A stretch of DNA of 64,000 bases from Flavobacteriaceae bacterium (GCA_013043685.1 JABDNT010000046.1:92439-156438), one strand, 5' to 3'. Positions 18,742 to 28,860 are shown, counted from the stretch's first letter. Program-made: numbers and translations. Notes: a model not told the origin generated them from the sequence alone.

Positions 18742-18855
18742 CTATCTGTGAATGGCATAGCTACTGGCTCTTGCGTATACGGCCAATTTGGCTTTCCAAA
18801 CTTTTAGTTTTTCATCCCAATTGTTAAAGAATTTTTTGCGTAGTTTTTTCATCAT
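18742..18855 (-). CDS. Small basic protein, 37 aa, ASSYAIHR family (copy B)
   Basis: MMKKLRKKFFNNWDEKLKVWKAKLAVYARASSYAIHR*; paralog of 13116..13214. Not in ORF track because of length. Confidence 0.78.
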   Translation of the reverse strand: MMKKLRKKFFNNWDEKLKVWKAKLAVYARASSYAIHR

Positions 18856-19291
18856 ATATCATTGTTTTATGGGTTATTAAATCATTTAATGCGTCCTTAA
18901 ACAATAGATAAGAGGAAAGTGTAATTTATAATCGAAAATCGATTAAAAGAGGTAAGATAAGGGGGTATAGTATAAATGTAAGAAATTTCTGGTTATTACA
19001 ATTACACTTTTCAAACTATTCGATGAAATGTATAGAAAATCAGATGTTCATTAGTGGCTAGTTGTAATTTATATCATGGCAAACACGCTTATCTACCATG
19101 TTCAAAATCAACACCCTCATTATCAATATTTTAAATACTAATTATCGTCAATATCAGTGTTTCAGGCTGATTTATGTTCACACGCTTTTACATGTTCTGT
19201 CCTCAACTTATCTTTCAAATTCTTAAATGAAAAAATAAAAAACTGTGATTTTTTCAGTACCATGTTAACTAATAGAGTAGAACATCATTGA

Positions 19292-19774
19292 ATGAGCAAG
19301 GAAGAAAGCTTTACAAGGATTATTAGAGACAACGAAGGGATCATTTACAAGATCACGAGGATCTATACCAGTACTGTTGAAGATCAGAACGATCTCTACC
19401 AGGAAATAGTTTTTCAGCTTTGGAAAAGTTTCGACTCATTTCGAGGAGATGCCAAGGTAAGTACCTGGATGTATCGCATCGCATTAAATACGGCCCTGTT
19501 TCATTCCAAAAGAGCTAAAAAGAGAGGGTATAATGTGAGCCTGGACGGAGTTGTGCTTCAGCATGAAAATTACGATCCGGTGTTTGAAGAACGTCTAAAG
19601 GTAGTCTACGAACAGATCAGAAGCTTAAATGATATTGAAAAGGGAATCATACTCTTATTCCTGGAAGGAAAGAAACACGAAGAGATTGCTTCGATTACCG
19701 GATTTAGCAAATCTAATATCGGTACTCGAATAGGAAGGATAAAAGAAAAGCTTAGAAAACAAATAATTAAATAA
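19292..19774 (+). CDS. ECF-type RNA polymerase sigma factor
   Basis: DQNDLYQEIVFQLWKSFDSFRGDAKVSTWMYRIALNTAL; KHEEIASITGFSKSNIGTRIGRIKEKLR. Confidence 0.92.
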   Translation: MSKEESFTRIIRDNEGIIYKITRIYTSTVEDQNDLYQEIVFQLWKSFDSFRGDAKVSTWMYRIALNTALFHSKRAKKRGYNVSLDGVVLQHENYDPVFEERLKVVYEQIRSLNDIEKGIILLFLEGKKHEEIASITGFSKSNIGTRIGRIKEKLRKQIIK

Positions 19775-19780
19775 TTGACT

Positions 19781-20395
19781 ATGGAACTTGAAGAAATGCA
19801 AACACTTTGGACTCAGATGAGTAGTCAGATTGAAAGTCAGAAAAAACTAACAAACAAACTTATTATGGAAATGACTCAGCAAAAATTCAGGAATCGTTTT
19901 TACACTTTGTCCATATACGAAACGATCGGAGCGGTGATCTGTTTTGTCTTTGCGTTTTTTATACTGCTCAACCTGGATAAAATGAACAGCTGGTATCTTA
20001 TGGCCTGCAGCCTGGTAACTTTATTGTTCTTAATTATACTGCCGGTACTGTCCCTCCGTGCTATTCACGGCATGAGGACTCTGGATTTGTCGAATCGTAG
20101 TTATAAGGAAACGATGGTGGATTTCACCCGTAAAAGAAAGAATATGTTATTATTTCAAAGGATTGCAGTTATGTTAAGTGTAGTAATGATGTGGGTGTCT
20201 ATCCCAGTATTTTCAATGATTATGAATAACAAAGATTTCTTTGCTATGAAACACAATCCCTGGTTATGGGTATTTACTGCAGCTGTGACGGTTGGAGTGG
20301 TCCTATTTTCAAGATATGGCTACAGGGGGTATCGGAAGGTGACTGCCTCGGCAGAAAATGTCTTGAAGGATCTGGAAGATCAGACAGGTAATTAA
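19781..20395 (+). CDS. Membrane protein, possible regulator of the adjacent ECF sigma factor
   Basis: Follows the sigma gene by a few bases; soluble N-terminus then paired TM segments. Confidence 0.65.
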   Translation: MELEEMQTLWTQMSSQIESQKKLTNKLIMEMTQQKFRNRFYTLSIYETIGAVICFVFAFFILLNLDKMNSWYLMACSLVTLLFLIILPVLSLRAIHGMRTLDLSNRSYKETMVDFTRKRKNMLLFQRIAVMLSVVMMWVSIPVFSMIMNNKDFFAMKHNPWLWVFTAAVTVGVVLFSRYGYRGYRKVTASAENVLKDLEDQTGN

Positions 20396-20401
20396 AACAA
20401 A

Positions 20402-20432
20402 AAAACCACGAAGTAAATTCGTGGTTTTGTTT
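20402..20432. terminator. Bidirectional Rho-independent terminator
   Basis: AAAACCACGAA (20402-20412)/TTCGTGGTTTT (20418-20428) between convergent genes. Confidence 0.85.
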
Positions 20433-20446
20433 GTCTTAACGTATTA

Positions 20447-23400
20447 TTATTCTTCTACGTAAGGTGCGCCCGCAGCCTTCAGTTCAGTGTAGATCCCATC
20501 GAGTTTTTGTTTTGCGGCATTTAATTTGGAAACCGCTGTGTTCAATTCTTTCTCAACGATTTGCATTTGAGATTTGTTCAAACTTGTCGGCCCATAAGTG
20601 GCTCGTTCTACACCGCGATAGATGGCAAACATTCGTTCGCCAACGGTTGGCCTGTCTTTTTCACCAATTTCACCTTTTGCCGGGTTTCCGTAAAAATCCC
20701 CGGATAGATCCTGCAGGCTTTTTATTACGCTTTTTAGTTCGTTGTCAGTGGTACCTGGTTTTGCTGCACTCCTGGCTAAGGCGATCTTCATTGCTTTAGC
20801 GCGCTTCATTGCTTTATTCATATCCATATTAAACCTGGAAACAGACTTCGAAGTAGCTTCATATGAACGCCAGAAAGCAGAAACATCATCCATTGAGGAA
20901 CCCGGGAGTGAGTTTTTATAAAGCTGCTTCACACTGAAGGATACAGGACCATCGAGTTTTCTCGTCTGTCCTTTTTCAGAAAGATACATTTCAACCGAAT
21001 AATTACCCGGTGGTGCCAGGAATGCAGATCTTCCGGTATCATTTTTATCGTTAAGTCCAATAGCATCAAGATCCGGGTATCGCAGGTCCCAGCTAATCCT
21101 ATTCATACCTTTCATGGGTTTTGTATGAATCTTTCTCACAACAGCGCCATTCGCATCACTCACTACAAAGAGTAACTGGGGATCGTCTTCGTTTACCTCT
21201 TCTGCCAGAGCATCCCAACCGGGGAACGAAACTGCTTCGGTATCCTTGTTTTTTTCTGAATCTTTGCGTTGCTGCTCCATTGTTTTAGGTGCATCCTTCA
21301 GATAGTATGTAAAAGTTGCCCCAAATTCCGGATTAGGGGCCAGATAATGCGAATCACCCTGACTCCCTTTACCGGGACCAAAGCTTAGCTGTGGCCGCGG
21401 TACATACCACCAGGCATCACGAACCGAGAATAATTTGGCTTCTTGTTGAAGAGTTGCATCGCTCATTTCCCTTAAGGCAGTATAATCGTCCAATATGTAA
21501 AATCCTCTTCCGAAGGTGGCACCCACAAGATCATTCTCCCTTTTCTGAATCGCCAGATCCCTGAACGAAATAGTAGGGACACCACCTTCCAGTTTGGTCC
21601 ATTTCCCGCCACCATTGATCGTAAAATATACTCCGAATTCTGTTCCAAGGAACATCAGCCCTGGTTTAACATGATCCTGTACAAGACGCCATACCACTGT
21701 TCTTTTCGGGATGTTGCTAGCGATAGAAGACCAGGTCCGGCCCTTATCGGTACTCTTCAGCAGATAAGGATTTAAATCGCCGTATTTATGATTGTCAAGT
21801 GCCACATATACTGTATTGGCATTGAACATATCCGCTTTAATATCGTTAACAAATGCGGTAGATGGTACACCGGGTAAGTTCCCAACAGCAATCCTCCTCC
21901 AGTTATTTCCTCCGTCCTCAGTAACCTGTATTAGTCCGTCGTCTGTTCCGGCATAGATCAATCCTTGTTGTTTAGGCGATTCTGCCAGTGATGTTATCGT
22001 ATTATATGTAGACATCGCATACATGTCCCAGGGGGCATCCCAACTTTGCTGTTTTCCCATAATGGGTAATGTGATACGCTCTTCATCTTTTGTAAGATCA
22101 CCGGATATAGCTGTCCAATCGTCACCGCGATTCTCACTTTTCCATACACGTTGCGAAGCAAAAAAGATAGTAGTAGGGGAGTGCGGACTCACCAGTATGG
22201 GAGAATCCCAGTTAAAACGTTCGTGATCTTCATTTTCACCCGGCTGTGGCATGATATCTACTACTTCACCGGTACTCATATCAATACGTGATAAAGTTCC
22301 CTGCTGTCTTTCTGCATAGACGATATTAGGATTTCCGGGTTCCGTAGCCGGTTGGTGGCCATCCCAATTAAGGATGACACTCCAGTCGCTGCTTTGTATA
22401 CCATGTACATTGTCGGTGCGGGAAGGTCCGCGTTGCGTACTGTTATCCTGTGTTCCGCCATAAATGTTGTAGAATGGTTCAGAATCGTCCACGGCCATTT
22501 TGTAATACTGGGTAACAGGCAGATTCTCCACGTATTTCCATGTTTTCGTAAGATCAAAAGATTCATATAATCCACCGTCGGAACCTACGATCAGGTAATT
22601 AGGATCACTTTTTCTGAACGCAATGGCGTGATTATCTCCATGCTTGTTCTTTTCATTCATGCGGTAGAAGGTCTTTCCGCCATCCTCCGAGATCTGAAGA
22701 TTGTTATCCATCAGGTATAAACGGCCTTCCTGGTGGGGCGAAGCATATAGCTCCTGGTAGTAATGCGGTCCTGTTCCGCCGGAAATTGTTTCCGACATTT
22801 TATTCCAGGAACCACCTCCATCCTCCGAACGATATAAACCACCTTTCCGGCGATCCAGTTCTATTGCAGCATAGATCACATTGGGATTGTGATAAGAGAT
22901 CGCTAAACCGGTTTTACCTTTCCAGGATGTAGGGATGCCATTGGTAAGCTTGGTCCAATTATTACCCCCATCGGTACTTTTATACAGTGCTGTTCCAGGG
23001 CCTCCACCCATATAGGCAGCTACAGTACGGTGACGCTGCCATGTTGCGGCATACAGTACATCCGGATCACGCGGATCCATGACCAGGTCTGTAGCACCTG
23101 TCCATTCGTTGTCACCTAAAGTCTTCTTCCAGGTTTGGCCGCCATCGGTTGTTTTATATACTCCGCGATCTCCTCCCTTCCTCCATAGTGGTCCTTGTGC
23201 GGTTACCCAAACCACATTGCTGTCGAAGGGGTGAACAAGAATTCGCGAGATGTGTTGAGAATCTTTAAGACCCATATTCTTCCAGGTCTTGCCGCCATCT
23301 TCGCTCTTATAGACACCATCTCCATAACCTACGTGACGTCCTCCCGAGTCTTCACCCGATCCAACCCAAACTGTATCGGGATTATTAGGGTCTATTGTTA

Positions 23401-23692
23401 CGGCCCCAATTGAATACGAAGGTTGTTCGTCGAAAATTGGGGTCCACGTAGTTCCTGAATTCACGGTCTTCCAAACTCCACCGGAGCCCACGGCGACATA
23501 CCAAACACTTTCATTGTCTGGATGAATCTCAATATCCGCTATTCGCCCACTCATAAAAGCTGGGCCAATGCTTCGGAGTTTTAATCCGTTATAGATGTTG
23601 TCTGATTCCTTTGATTTTTCTTGTGCTGAAGTCGTAAAAGTCGCCCCGAAAATAAATGAAGCAACTAGTAGCAAGGGATAAAATGATCTCAT
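20447..23692 (-). CDS. Large secreted VPS10/sortilin-like BNR beta-propeller protein (subtype I)
   Basis: LRSIGPAFMSGRIADIEIHP, repeated YKSEDGGKTWK / TDGGQTWKK motifs, C-terminal RISWDLRYPD. Confidence 0.9.
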   Translation of the reverse strand: MRSFYPLLLVASFIFGATFTTSAQEKSKESDNIYNGLKLRSIGPAFMSGRIADIEIHPDNESVWYVAVGSGGVWKTVNSGTTWTPIFDEQPSYSIGAVTIDPNNPDTVWVGSGEDSGGRHVGYGDGVYKSEDGGKTWKNMGLKDSQHISRILVHPFDSNVVWVTAQGPLWRKGGDRGVYKTTDGGQTWKKTLGDNEWTGATDLVMDPRDPDVLYAATWQRHRTVAAYMGGGPGTALYKSTDGGNNWTKLTNGIPTSWKGKTGLAISYHNPNVIYAAIELDRRKGGLYRSEDGGGSWNKMSETISGGTGPHYYQELYASPHQEGRLYLMDNNLQISEDGGKTFYRMNEKNKHGDNHAIAFRKSDPNYLIVGSDGGLYESFDLTKTWKYVENLPVTQYYKMAVDDSEPFYNIYGGTQDNSTQRGPSRTDNVHGIQSSDWSVILNWDGHQPATEPGNPNIVYAERQQGTLSRIDMSTGEVVDIMPQPGENEDHERFNWDSPILVSPHSPTTIFFASQRVWKSENRGDDWTAISGDLTKDEERITLPIMGKQQSWDAPWDMYAMSTYNTITSLAESPKQQGLIYAGTDDGLIQVTEDGGNNWRRIAVGNLPGVPSTAFVNDIKADMFNANTVYVALDNHKYGDLNPYLLKSTDKGRTWSSIASNIPKRTVVWRLVQDHVKPGLMFLGTEFGVYFTINGGGKWTKLEGGVPTISFRDLAIQKRENDLVGATFGRGFYILDDYTALREMSDATLQQEAKLFSVRDAWWYVPRPQLSFGPGKGSQGDSHYLAPNPEFGATFTYYLKDAPKTMEQQRKDSEKNKDTEAVSFPGWDALAEEVNEDDPQLLFVVSDANGAVVRKIHTKPMKGMNRISWDLRYPDLDAIGLNDKNDTGRSAFLAPPGNYSVEMYLSEKGQTRKLDGPVSFSVKQLYKNSLPGSSMDDVSAFWRSYEATSKSVSRFNMDMNKAMKRAKAMKIALARSAAKPGTTDNELKSVIKSLQDLSGDFYGNPAKGEIGEKDRPTVGERMFAIYRGVERATYGPTSLNKSQMQIVEKELNTAVSKLNAAKQKLDGIYTELKAAGAPYVEE

Positions 23693-23814
23693 AATACGAG
23701 TTGATATATAGTGGTTAGTACTATTTAATAAAGGATTTTAAAGATACTGATAAAATGAATTGATTTAAACCTAAGGATATATATTTTGAAGGTGCACGGA
23801 AAATTGAGTTTAGG

Positions 23815-23844
23815 GTATAAAAAAATCCCGCTGTAAGCGGGATT
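23815..23844 (-). terminator. Rho-independent terminator of 23868..24095
   Basis: AATCCCGCT (23824-23832)/AGCGGGATT (23836-23844) with A run on + (T on -). Confidence 0.8.
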
Positions 23845-23867
23845 ATAGCTATATAGTTTGTGTTCGA

Positions 23868-24095
23868 TCAAGTTGTAGCCTTATCGAATACTTCTTTCGC
23901 CTTGTCCGAGAGTTTATCAAGTCCCTCGCTAATGGTTTGTTCGGCATCCAGAGTGGCTTCTTTCACATCTTTGCCTACTTTCCTGGCTTTTTGTTTGAGC
24001 TCTTCTTTTTGTTCAGGGCTTAAATTTTTGTATTTCCAGTAAGCAAAAGCACCACCGGCTAATCCTAATAAGGCTAATAATCTTCCTTTTTTCAT
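23868..24095 (-). CDS. YtxH-like small membrane protein
   Basis: MKKGRLLALLGLAGGAFAYWKYKNLSPEQKEELKQKARKVGKDVKEATLDAEQ. Confidence 0.7.
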   Translation of the reverse strand: MKKGRLLALLGLAGGAFAYWKYKNLSPEQKEELKQKARKVGKDVKEATLDAEQTISEGLDKLSDKAKEVFDKATT

Positions 24096-24189
24096 TTAAA
24101 GTAATTTAAGTTATTCTACGTTCTGCAATATTCAGAACTACCTTATTAGTGTCATTGTTTTGAATTTGTTACGAAATCATATTCATAGG

Positions 24190-24831
24190 TCAATTATTAT
24201 CAATTTTATATTTTTTCAGTAGAAGTATATTCAAGATCACAAACCAGCTTAAGCAACTAATAAAAGTAACCTTTTGAATTAGCGGTAATCTTTCAATTAG
24301 AACACCGGTTTCGTATATATAATAATTAGCCAGAAATAAGACCAACGAAACGATTCCCAGAAACAGAAGCTTTCCATAATGGGCCTTATACAGTTCCCTG
24401 AATGTTAGTAACAATGCGATCGCACCAAAGAACCCTGCAATGCGCACCACAATATCATGTGCTCCTAAAGCAAGGAAAACAGTGATCAACATGGACAGGA
24501 TACCGCATGCACTTATCAGGACATGAATCCTGCGTTTTACATCGAACAACCAGGGAAGGTAAGCCCATAGTAAAATGAGACTTCCGCAAAGGATTCCTAA
24601 TGATATTCGTGAATATAAACGTGCTGTATTGATCTCTCCGTTGACGGCAACATCGTCCAACAGGTCGCATAAATAATTGTGTTCAAAACTAAATCCAATC
24701 TGTTCAGGGGCAACATAGGAGCCACCCGGATAATAAAGAGCCGCAATTACGTAGAACACTACGAATAGCAGTATCCCCGCCAATGGGAGCGTTATTAAAA
24801 TTTTATTGACATTATTTCGCGATCCTCTCAT
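24190..24831 (-). CDS. Multi-pass membrane protein (possibly DUF998-like)
   Basis: About six TM segments; FSFEHNYLCDLLDDVAVNG resembles the extracellular loop of DUF998-type proteins. Confidence 0.55.
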   Translation of the reverse strand: MRGSRNNVNKILITLPLAGILLFVVFYVIAALYYPGGSYVAPEQIGFSFEHNYLCDLLDDVAVNGEINTARLYSRISLGILCGSLILLWAYLPWLFDVKRRIHVLISACGILSMLITVFLALGAHDIVVRIAGFFGAIALLLTFRELYKAHYGKLLFLGIVSLVLFLANYYIYETGVLIERLPLIQKVTFISCLSWFVILNILLLKKYKIDNN

Positions 24832-24951
24832 AACAGAGGGTTAGGTGAATTATTTAATGTTGGTTGCGGGTCATAGATACTCTTGAGCTAACTTAATAAT
24901 AATTAGTAATTTAGGCTAACAAATAATAGTGTAATACAACAACCTCACCTT

Positions 24952-25386
24952 ATGAAATCGATATTGTTCATTTGTCTATTCATTTTATTTGGAATTTGTA
25001 ATACGCAGACTATGGAAGCTCAAACAAATCCATCGGTAGAAGAACTGCATAACTTCTTTAACGGACAGCAATTGCTTATAACCTATCGGGAAGGGGAGGT
25101 TTTATACGGCACTTACTATTTCCTTGAAATACATTATTGTCCGAATGGATATTACGGTCTGTACGGGAATACAGTAAAAAGGACGGTACTGGACAACGAA
25201 CAACGATCCAACTGGCAGGAGTTCGGAACCTGGAAAATTACTACTCAAAACGGGTTAAATGGAATTTACTATGCTGCCACGAACGGCGGACAACAATTCT
25301 ATCCGATGTACAAATTACAGAACGGGGATATGTTCATAAGCGAAGGAATTTCCATTGTAAATCAAGGAGCGGCTATATGTCGGTGA
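24952..25386 (+). CDS. Exported hypothetical protein
   Basis: Signal peptide MKSILFICLFILFGICN, 144 aa. Confidence 0.65.
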   Translation: MKSILFICLFILFGICNTQTMEAQTNPSVEELHNFFNGQQLLITYREGEVLYGTYYFLEIHYCPNGYYGLYGNTVKRTVLDNEQRSNWQEFGTWKITTQNGLNGIYYAATNGGQQFYPMYKLQNGDMFISEGISIVNQGAAICR

Positions 25387-25497
25387 CTATTATCGTAATG
25401 AAGGTTATGAAGATCTATGAAATGGCTGACCTTGCCCGACAATTGATCTTTCCTAATATATTGATTTAAATTACTAACTTGATAAAAATTCCAAATT

Positions 25498-26604
25498 ATG
25501 CCATTGTACATGGATCGTCACGAATTACCTGATGGAGTTACCTCAGAGCATGTTGCATCAATGCATCAGGCGGATCTCAAAGTACAGCATTTATATGGAT
25601 GCAGGGGAATGACCTATTGGTGTGATGAAAAAAGGAGAACGGCGTTCTGCCTTATAGAAGCACCAAATGAGGAGGCCATACAGGAGATGCATGATCATGC
25701 GCACGGAGATCTACCGCACAGTATTATAAAGGTCAATGAAAACATAGTGGAGTCGTTTCTAGGGAGGATAGAGGACCCCGTCAATGTGGATGATGAAATA
25801 TTTGCGTCCATTAATGAGGATACCTACAGGGTGATAATGGTTGTTGAGATCAGCAATTATTTCGATCGGGTGGAAGCTGAGCAATACACTATTTTCACAC
25901 AGAAGTTTCACAACAGTACATCTAAAACCATAAAGCAGTTTAACGGAAGTATTGTAAGAAAGGATAACAATAGTTATTTGGTTTCTTTCGAATCGGTTTC
26001 AGACGCGGTGCGCTGCGCTTTAAAAATACAGTACAAATTTAAATATGTAACACCCAAGCAAGATTCTTTTAACCGTCGTCTGAATATAGGTTTGAGTATT
26101 GGTACGCCTGTTAACGGTAACGCAACTATATTTGAAGATGGTATTTCCCTGGCTACCAGAATGTGTGAGATCCTTAAATATCCGTTTGTTATTTCTGCTG
26201 AAGTAAATGCGATGTTCGAGAATGAGAACAGGAATGCGGTCATTGATAAAACACTGGTCAAGGCCTTAACTCCGGCTGAAGAGAAATTCCTTACACATTT
26301 AATGGACCATACCGAATTGAAATGGAAAAGCCCATCCTTAAATGTGCAAACATTTAGTAAAGACCTGGGATATAGTAAATCTCAATTATATCGAAAATTG
26401 ATGAAGCTAACAGGGAAATCTCCCAATCATTTTATAAGGGAATTCAGATTACATAAAGCACTGGATCTATTACATAGGCAAGAAGGTAATATATCTGAAA
26501 TAGCCTATGAAACTGGATTTAACAGCCCAACATACTTCTCGAAATGCTTTTTAGACAAATACGGCATTCTACCATCTAAATACTTGCAGCAACATATCAA
26601 TTAA
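25498..26604 (+). CDS. DUF4242 + class III cyclase-like + AraC-type HTH fusion protein
   Basis: MPLYMDRHELPDGVTSEHVASMHQADLKVQHLYGCRGMTYWCDEKRRTAFCLIEAP (DUF4242); YRVIMVVEISNYFDRVEA...RLNIGLSIGTPVNGNATIFEDGISLATRMCEIL (cyclase fold); ISEIAYETGFNSPTYFSKCFLDKYGILPSKYL (AraC HTH). Confidence 0.8.
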   Translation: MPLYMDRHELPDGVTSEHVASMHQADLKVQHLYGCRGMTYWCDEKRRTAFCLIEAPNEEAIQEMHDHAHGDLPHSIIKVNENIVESFLGRIEDPVNVDDEIFASINEDTYRVIMVVEISNYFDRVEAEQYTIFTQKFHNSTSKTIKQFNGSIVRKDNNSYLVSFESVSDAVRCALKIQYKFKYVTPKQDSFNRRLNIGLSIGTPVNGNATIFEDGISLATRMCEILKYPFVISAEVNAMFENENRNAVIDKTLVKALTPAEEKFLTHLMDHTELKWKSPSLNVQTFSKDLGYSKSQLYRKLMKLTGKSPNHFIREFRLHKALDLLHRQEGNISEIAYETGFNSPTYFSKCFLDKYGILPSKYLQQHIN

Positions 26605-26735
26605 GTCATTTCTTCACTCAGAAACTCCATGCATTAAATTTAGGGTTTATTGACCTGAATGTGTTATTCTACTGTTTAATTTCCCTCTAATTTTGAGCTA
26701 TAGAAAACTCATACAACTAACTAAACCTTATTATT

Positions 26736-28127
26736 ATGACCAATTCAATTAAAGATCTTGATGCTTCTGTAATAGAGGAATTTGCAGCTCAATTAAGAGG
26801 GAGACTTGTTAACCCTCAAGATTCCGATTATAACGAAACGAGGAAAGTGTATAACGGGATGATAGATAAACATCCTGGTTTATTTGCTATGTGTGAAGAC
26901 GTAGCAGATGTGATGGCAGCGGTAAATTTTGGACGAGAAAATAATGTGCTGGTTGCAGTCCGGGGCGGTGGGCATAATGGAGGAGGACTAGGGCTTTGTG
27001 ATGAAGGATTGGTTATCGATCTATCCGGAATTAAATTTGTACGTGTTGACACCTCGAACCATACCGTAAGGGTAGGGGGAGGTAACCTTTGGGGAGAAGT
27101 AGATCATGCTACACACCCATTTGGATTAGCAGTTCCGGCGGGAATTATTTCTACTACGGGAGTGGGAGGGTTGACGCTCGGTGGCGGTGTTGGCCATTTA
27201 TCAAGAAAGTATGGATTGACCATAGATAATCTTTTGGAAGCCGATATGGTTTTAGCCGATGGTTCTTTCGTAACAGTAAATTCAACAGAGCACTCAGATC
27301 TTTTTTGGGCTATTCGCGGGGGTGGCGGAAACTTTGGTATTGTAACATCCTTTAAATTTCAAGCTCACCCGGTAAAGAATGTTTTTGGAGGACCAACCTT
27401 ATGGCCTATAGAGCAAACTGAGGAAATTATGAAATGGTATCATGATTTTATCAATAATGCCCCCGATGAATTAAACGGATTTATAGCAACCATGGTTATA
27501 CCAGGTGCACCATTTCCCGAGGAATTACATAACAAACAATTTTGTGGTATCGTTTGGTGTTATGCCGGAGACATGAACATGGCGGAAGAAGCGTTTAAAC
27601 CTATTCTTGCCAAAAATCCATTATTCGCGCATGTTGGTGAAATGCCTTATCCAGCCATTCAGACATTGTTCGATGGATTGCTGCCTCATGGCTTGCAATG
27701 GTATTGGCGAGCAGATTTCTTTAAAGAACTGGGGCCGGAGGTAAGAGCAAAGCATTTAGAGTTTGGTTCTACTATTCCAACGCCTCTTTCGCAAATGCAC
27801 CTGTATCCTATTAGTGGTGCTGCCGCCAGAGTAGGTGCCGATGAGACCCCATGGGCTTATAGAGACGCCAAGTATGCCGGGGTGATAGTAGGTGTAGACC
27901 CGGATCCGGAAAATGCCGAAAAAATCACTAATTGGTGCAAAGACTATTGGGAGGCATTACACCCGTATTCTTCCGGCGGAGCTTACTCAAACTTTATGAT
28001 GGAAGAAGGGCAAGAGCGAGTTCAGGCCAGTTATAAACACAATTACGATCGCCTGGCATCGATTAAGCAGAAATACGATGGCAACAACTTTTTCAGGGTG
28101 AACCAAAATATTAAGCCCAAAAGTTAA
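26736..28127 (+). CDS. FAD-binding (BBE-type) oxidoreductase
   Basis: VLVAVRGGGHNGGGLGLCDEGLVIDLSGIK, TLGGGVGHLSRKYGLTIDNLLEADMVLADG; C-terminal FFRVNQNIKP. Confidence 0.92.
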   Translation: MTNSIKDLDASVIEEFAAQLRGRLVNPQDSDYNETRKVYNGMIDKHPGLFAMCEDVADVMAAVNFGRENNVLVAVRGGGHNGGGLGLCDEGLVIDLSGIKFVRVDTSNHTVRVGGGNLWGEVDHATHPFGLAVPAGIISTTGVGGLTLGGGVGHLSRKYGLTIDNLLEADMVLADGSFVTVNSTEHSDLFWAIRGGGGNFGIVTSFKFQAHPVKNVFGGPTLWPIEQTEEIMKWYHDFINNAPDELNGFIATMVIPGAPFPEELHNKQFCGIVWCYAGDMNMAEEAFKPILAKNPLFAHVGEMPYPAIQTLFDGLLPHGLQWYWRADFFKELGPEVRAKHLEFGSTIPTPLSQMHLYPISGAAARVGADETPWAYRDAKYAGVIVGVDPDPENAEKITNWCKDYWEALHPYSSGGAYSNFMMEEGQERVQASYKHNYDRLASIKQKYDGNNFFRVNQNIKPKS

Positions 28128-28242
28128 TTTATCTGGTTTTTCTTAGAGGTTTTATTTTTGAATGTGCCGGAAGTTATTAATGATTTTCATCATATTTATT
28201 CTAAGGGTTGTTCTTTAGTTTTATTTCGTTAAAACAAAAGAT

Positions 28243-28860
28243 ATGAAAACCGTCAAATTCCTTACGAAACCTGCATTCCTATTAATGTCATTAACCATTT
28301 TATTGATGTTGCCCGTTATCGGATACGCTCAGATACCCGATAAGAACCAATCGGATCTCATCAAGCCGGAAACCGAGATCACAGATGATATTTACTGGGC
28401 GGTGAAAGCCTATCATCCCCAGGTAAAATTGCTAAAGGTCAAGGCCATAGATAAAGATGGAAATATTCACGATGTAAAGGCCATTCAGGATTCATACAGC
28501 ACAAGTGTTCTCAATGTGAAGGCACTTGTAGACGGGAATCGTTTGCCAATTAAATTGATCGTGCATGGAGAAGATAGATATTACCCGGTAAAAGCGATCA
28601 ACACCGACGGAACAATTATGGATATCAAAGCCATAACCGATGAGGGATTTATGCTTGATGTGAAAGGTGTTAGCAAAACCGGAAATATTATTCATATAAG
28701 GGCTTTAGACAAAGATGGTGCCCAATATAGTGTCCTGGCAGTTTCACCCCTGGGTGAAATTAACGAAGTGCAAGGTTTAAAAATGCTCTCTGCTCCCGTA
28801 GAGATGGTTATTAAAGGTGTAAAGATCTTTGCACACGTAAAAGCCATGAAACCCGACTAG
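28243..28860 (+). CDS. Exported protein with internal VKAI..DG repeats
   Basis: Signal peptide; repeated VKAIDKDGNIHDVKAI / VKAINTDGTIMDIKAI / VKGVSKTGNIIHIRALDKDG. Confidence 0.7.
   Translation: MKTVKFLTKPAFLLMSLTILLMLPVIGYAQIPDKNQSDLIKPETEITDDIYWAVKAYHPQVKLLKVKAIDKDGNIHDVKAIQDSYSTSVLNVKALVDGNRLPIKLIVHGEDRYYPVKAINTDGTIMDIKAITDEGFMLDVKGVSKTGNIIHIRALDKDGAQYSVLAVSPLGEINEVQGLKMLSAPVEMVIKGVKIFAHVKAMKPD

Noticed and set aside
18916-19020. 11 bp inverted repeat AAAGTGTAATT / AATTACACTTT around the ECF upstream region
   Set aside because: About one such match within 100 nt is expected by chance in an AT-rich 64 kb window; no loop structure or conservation evidence.
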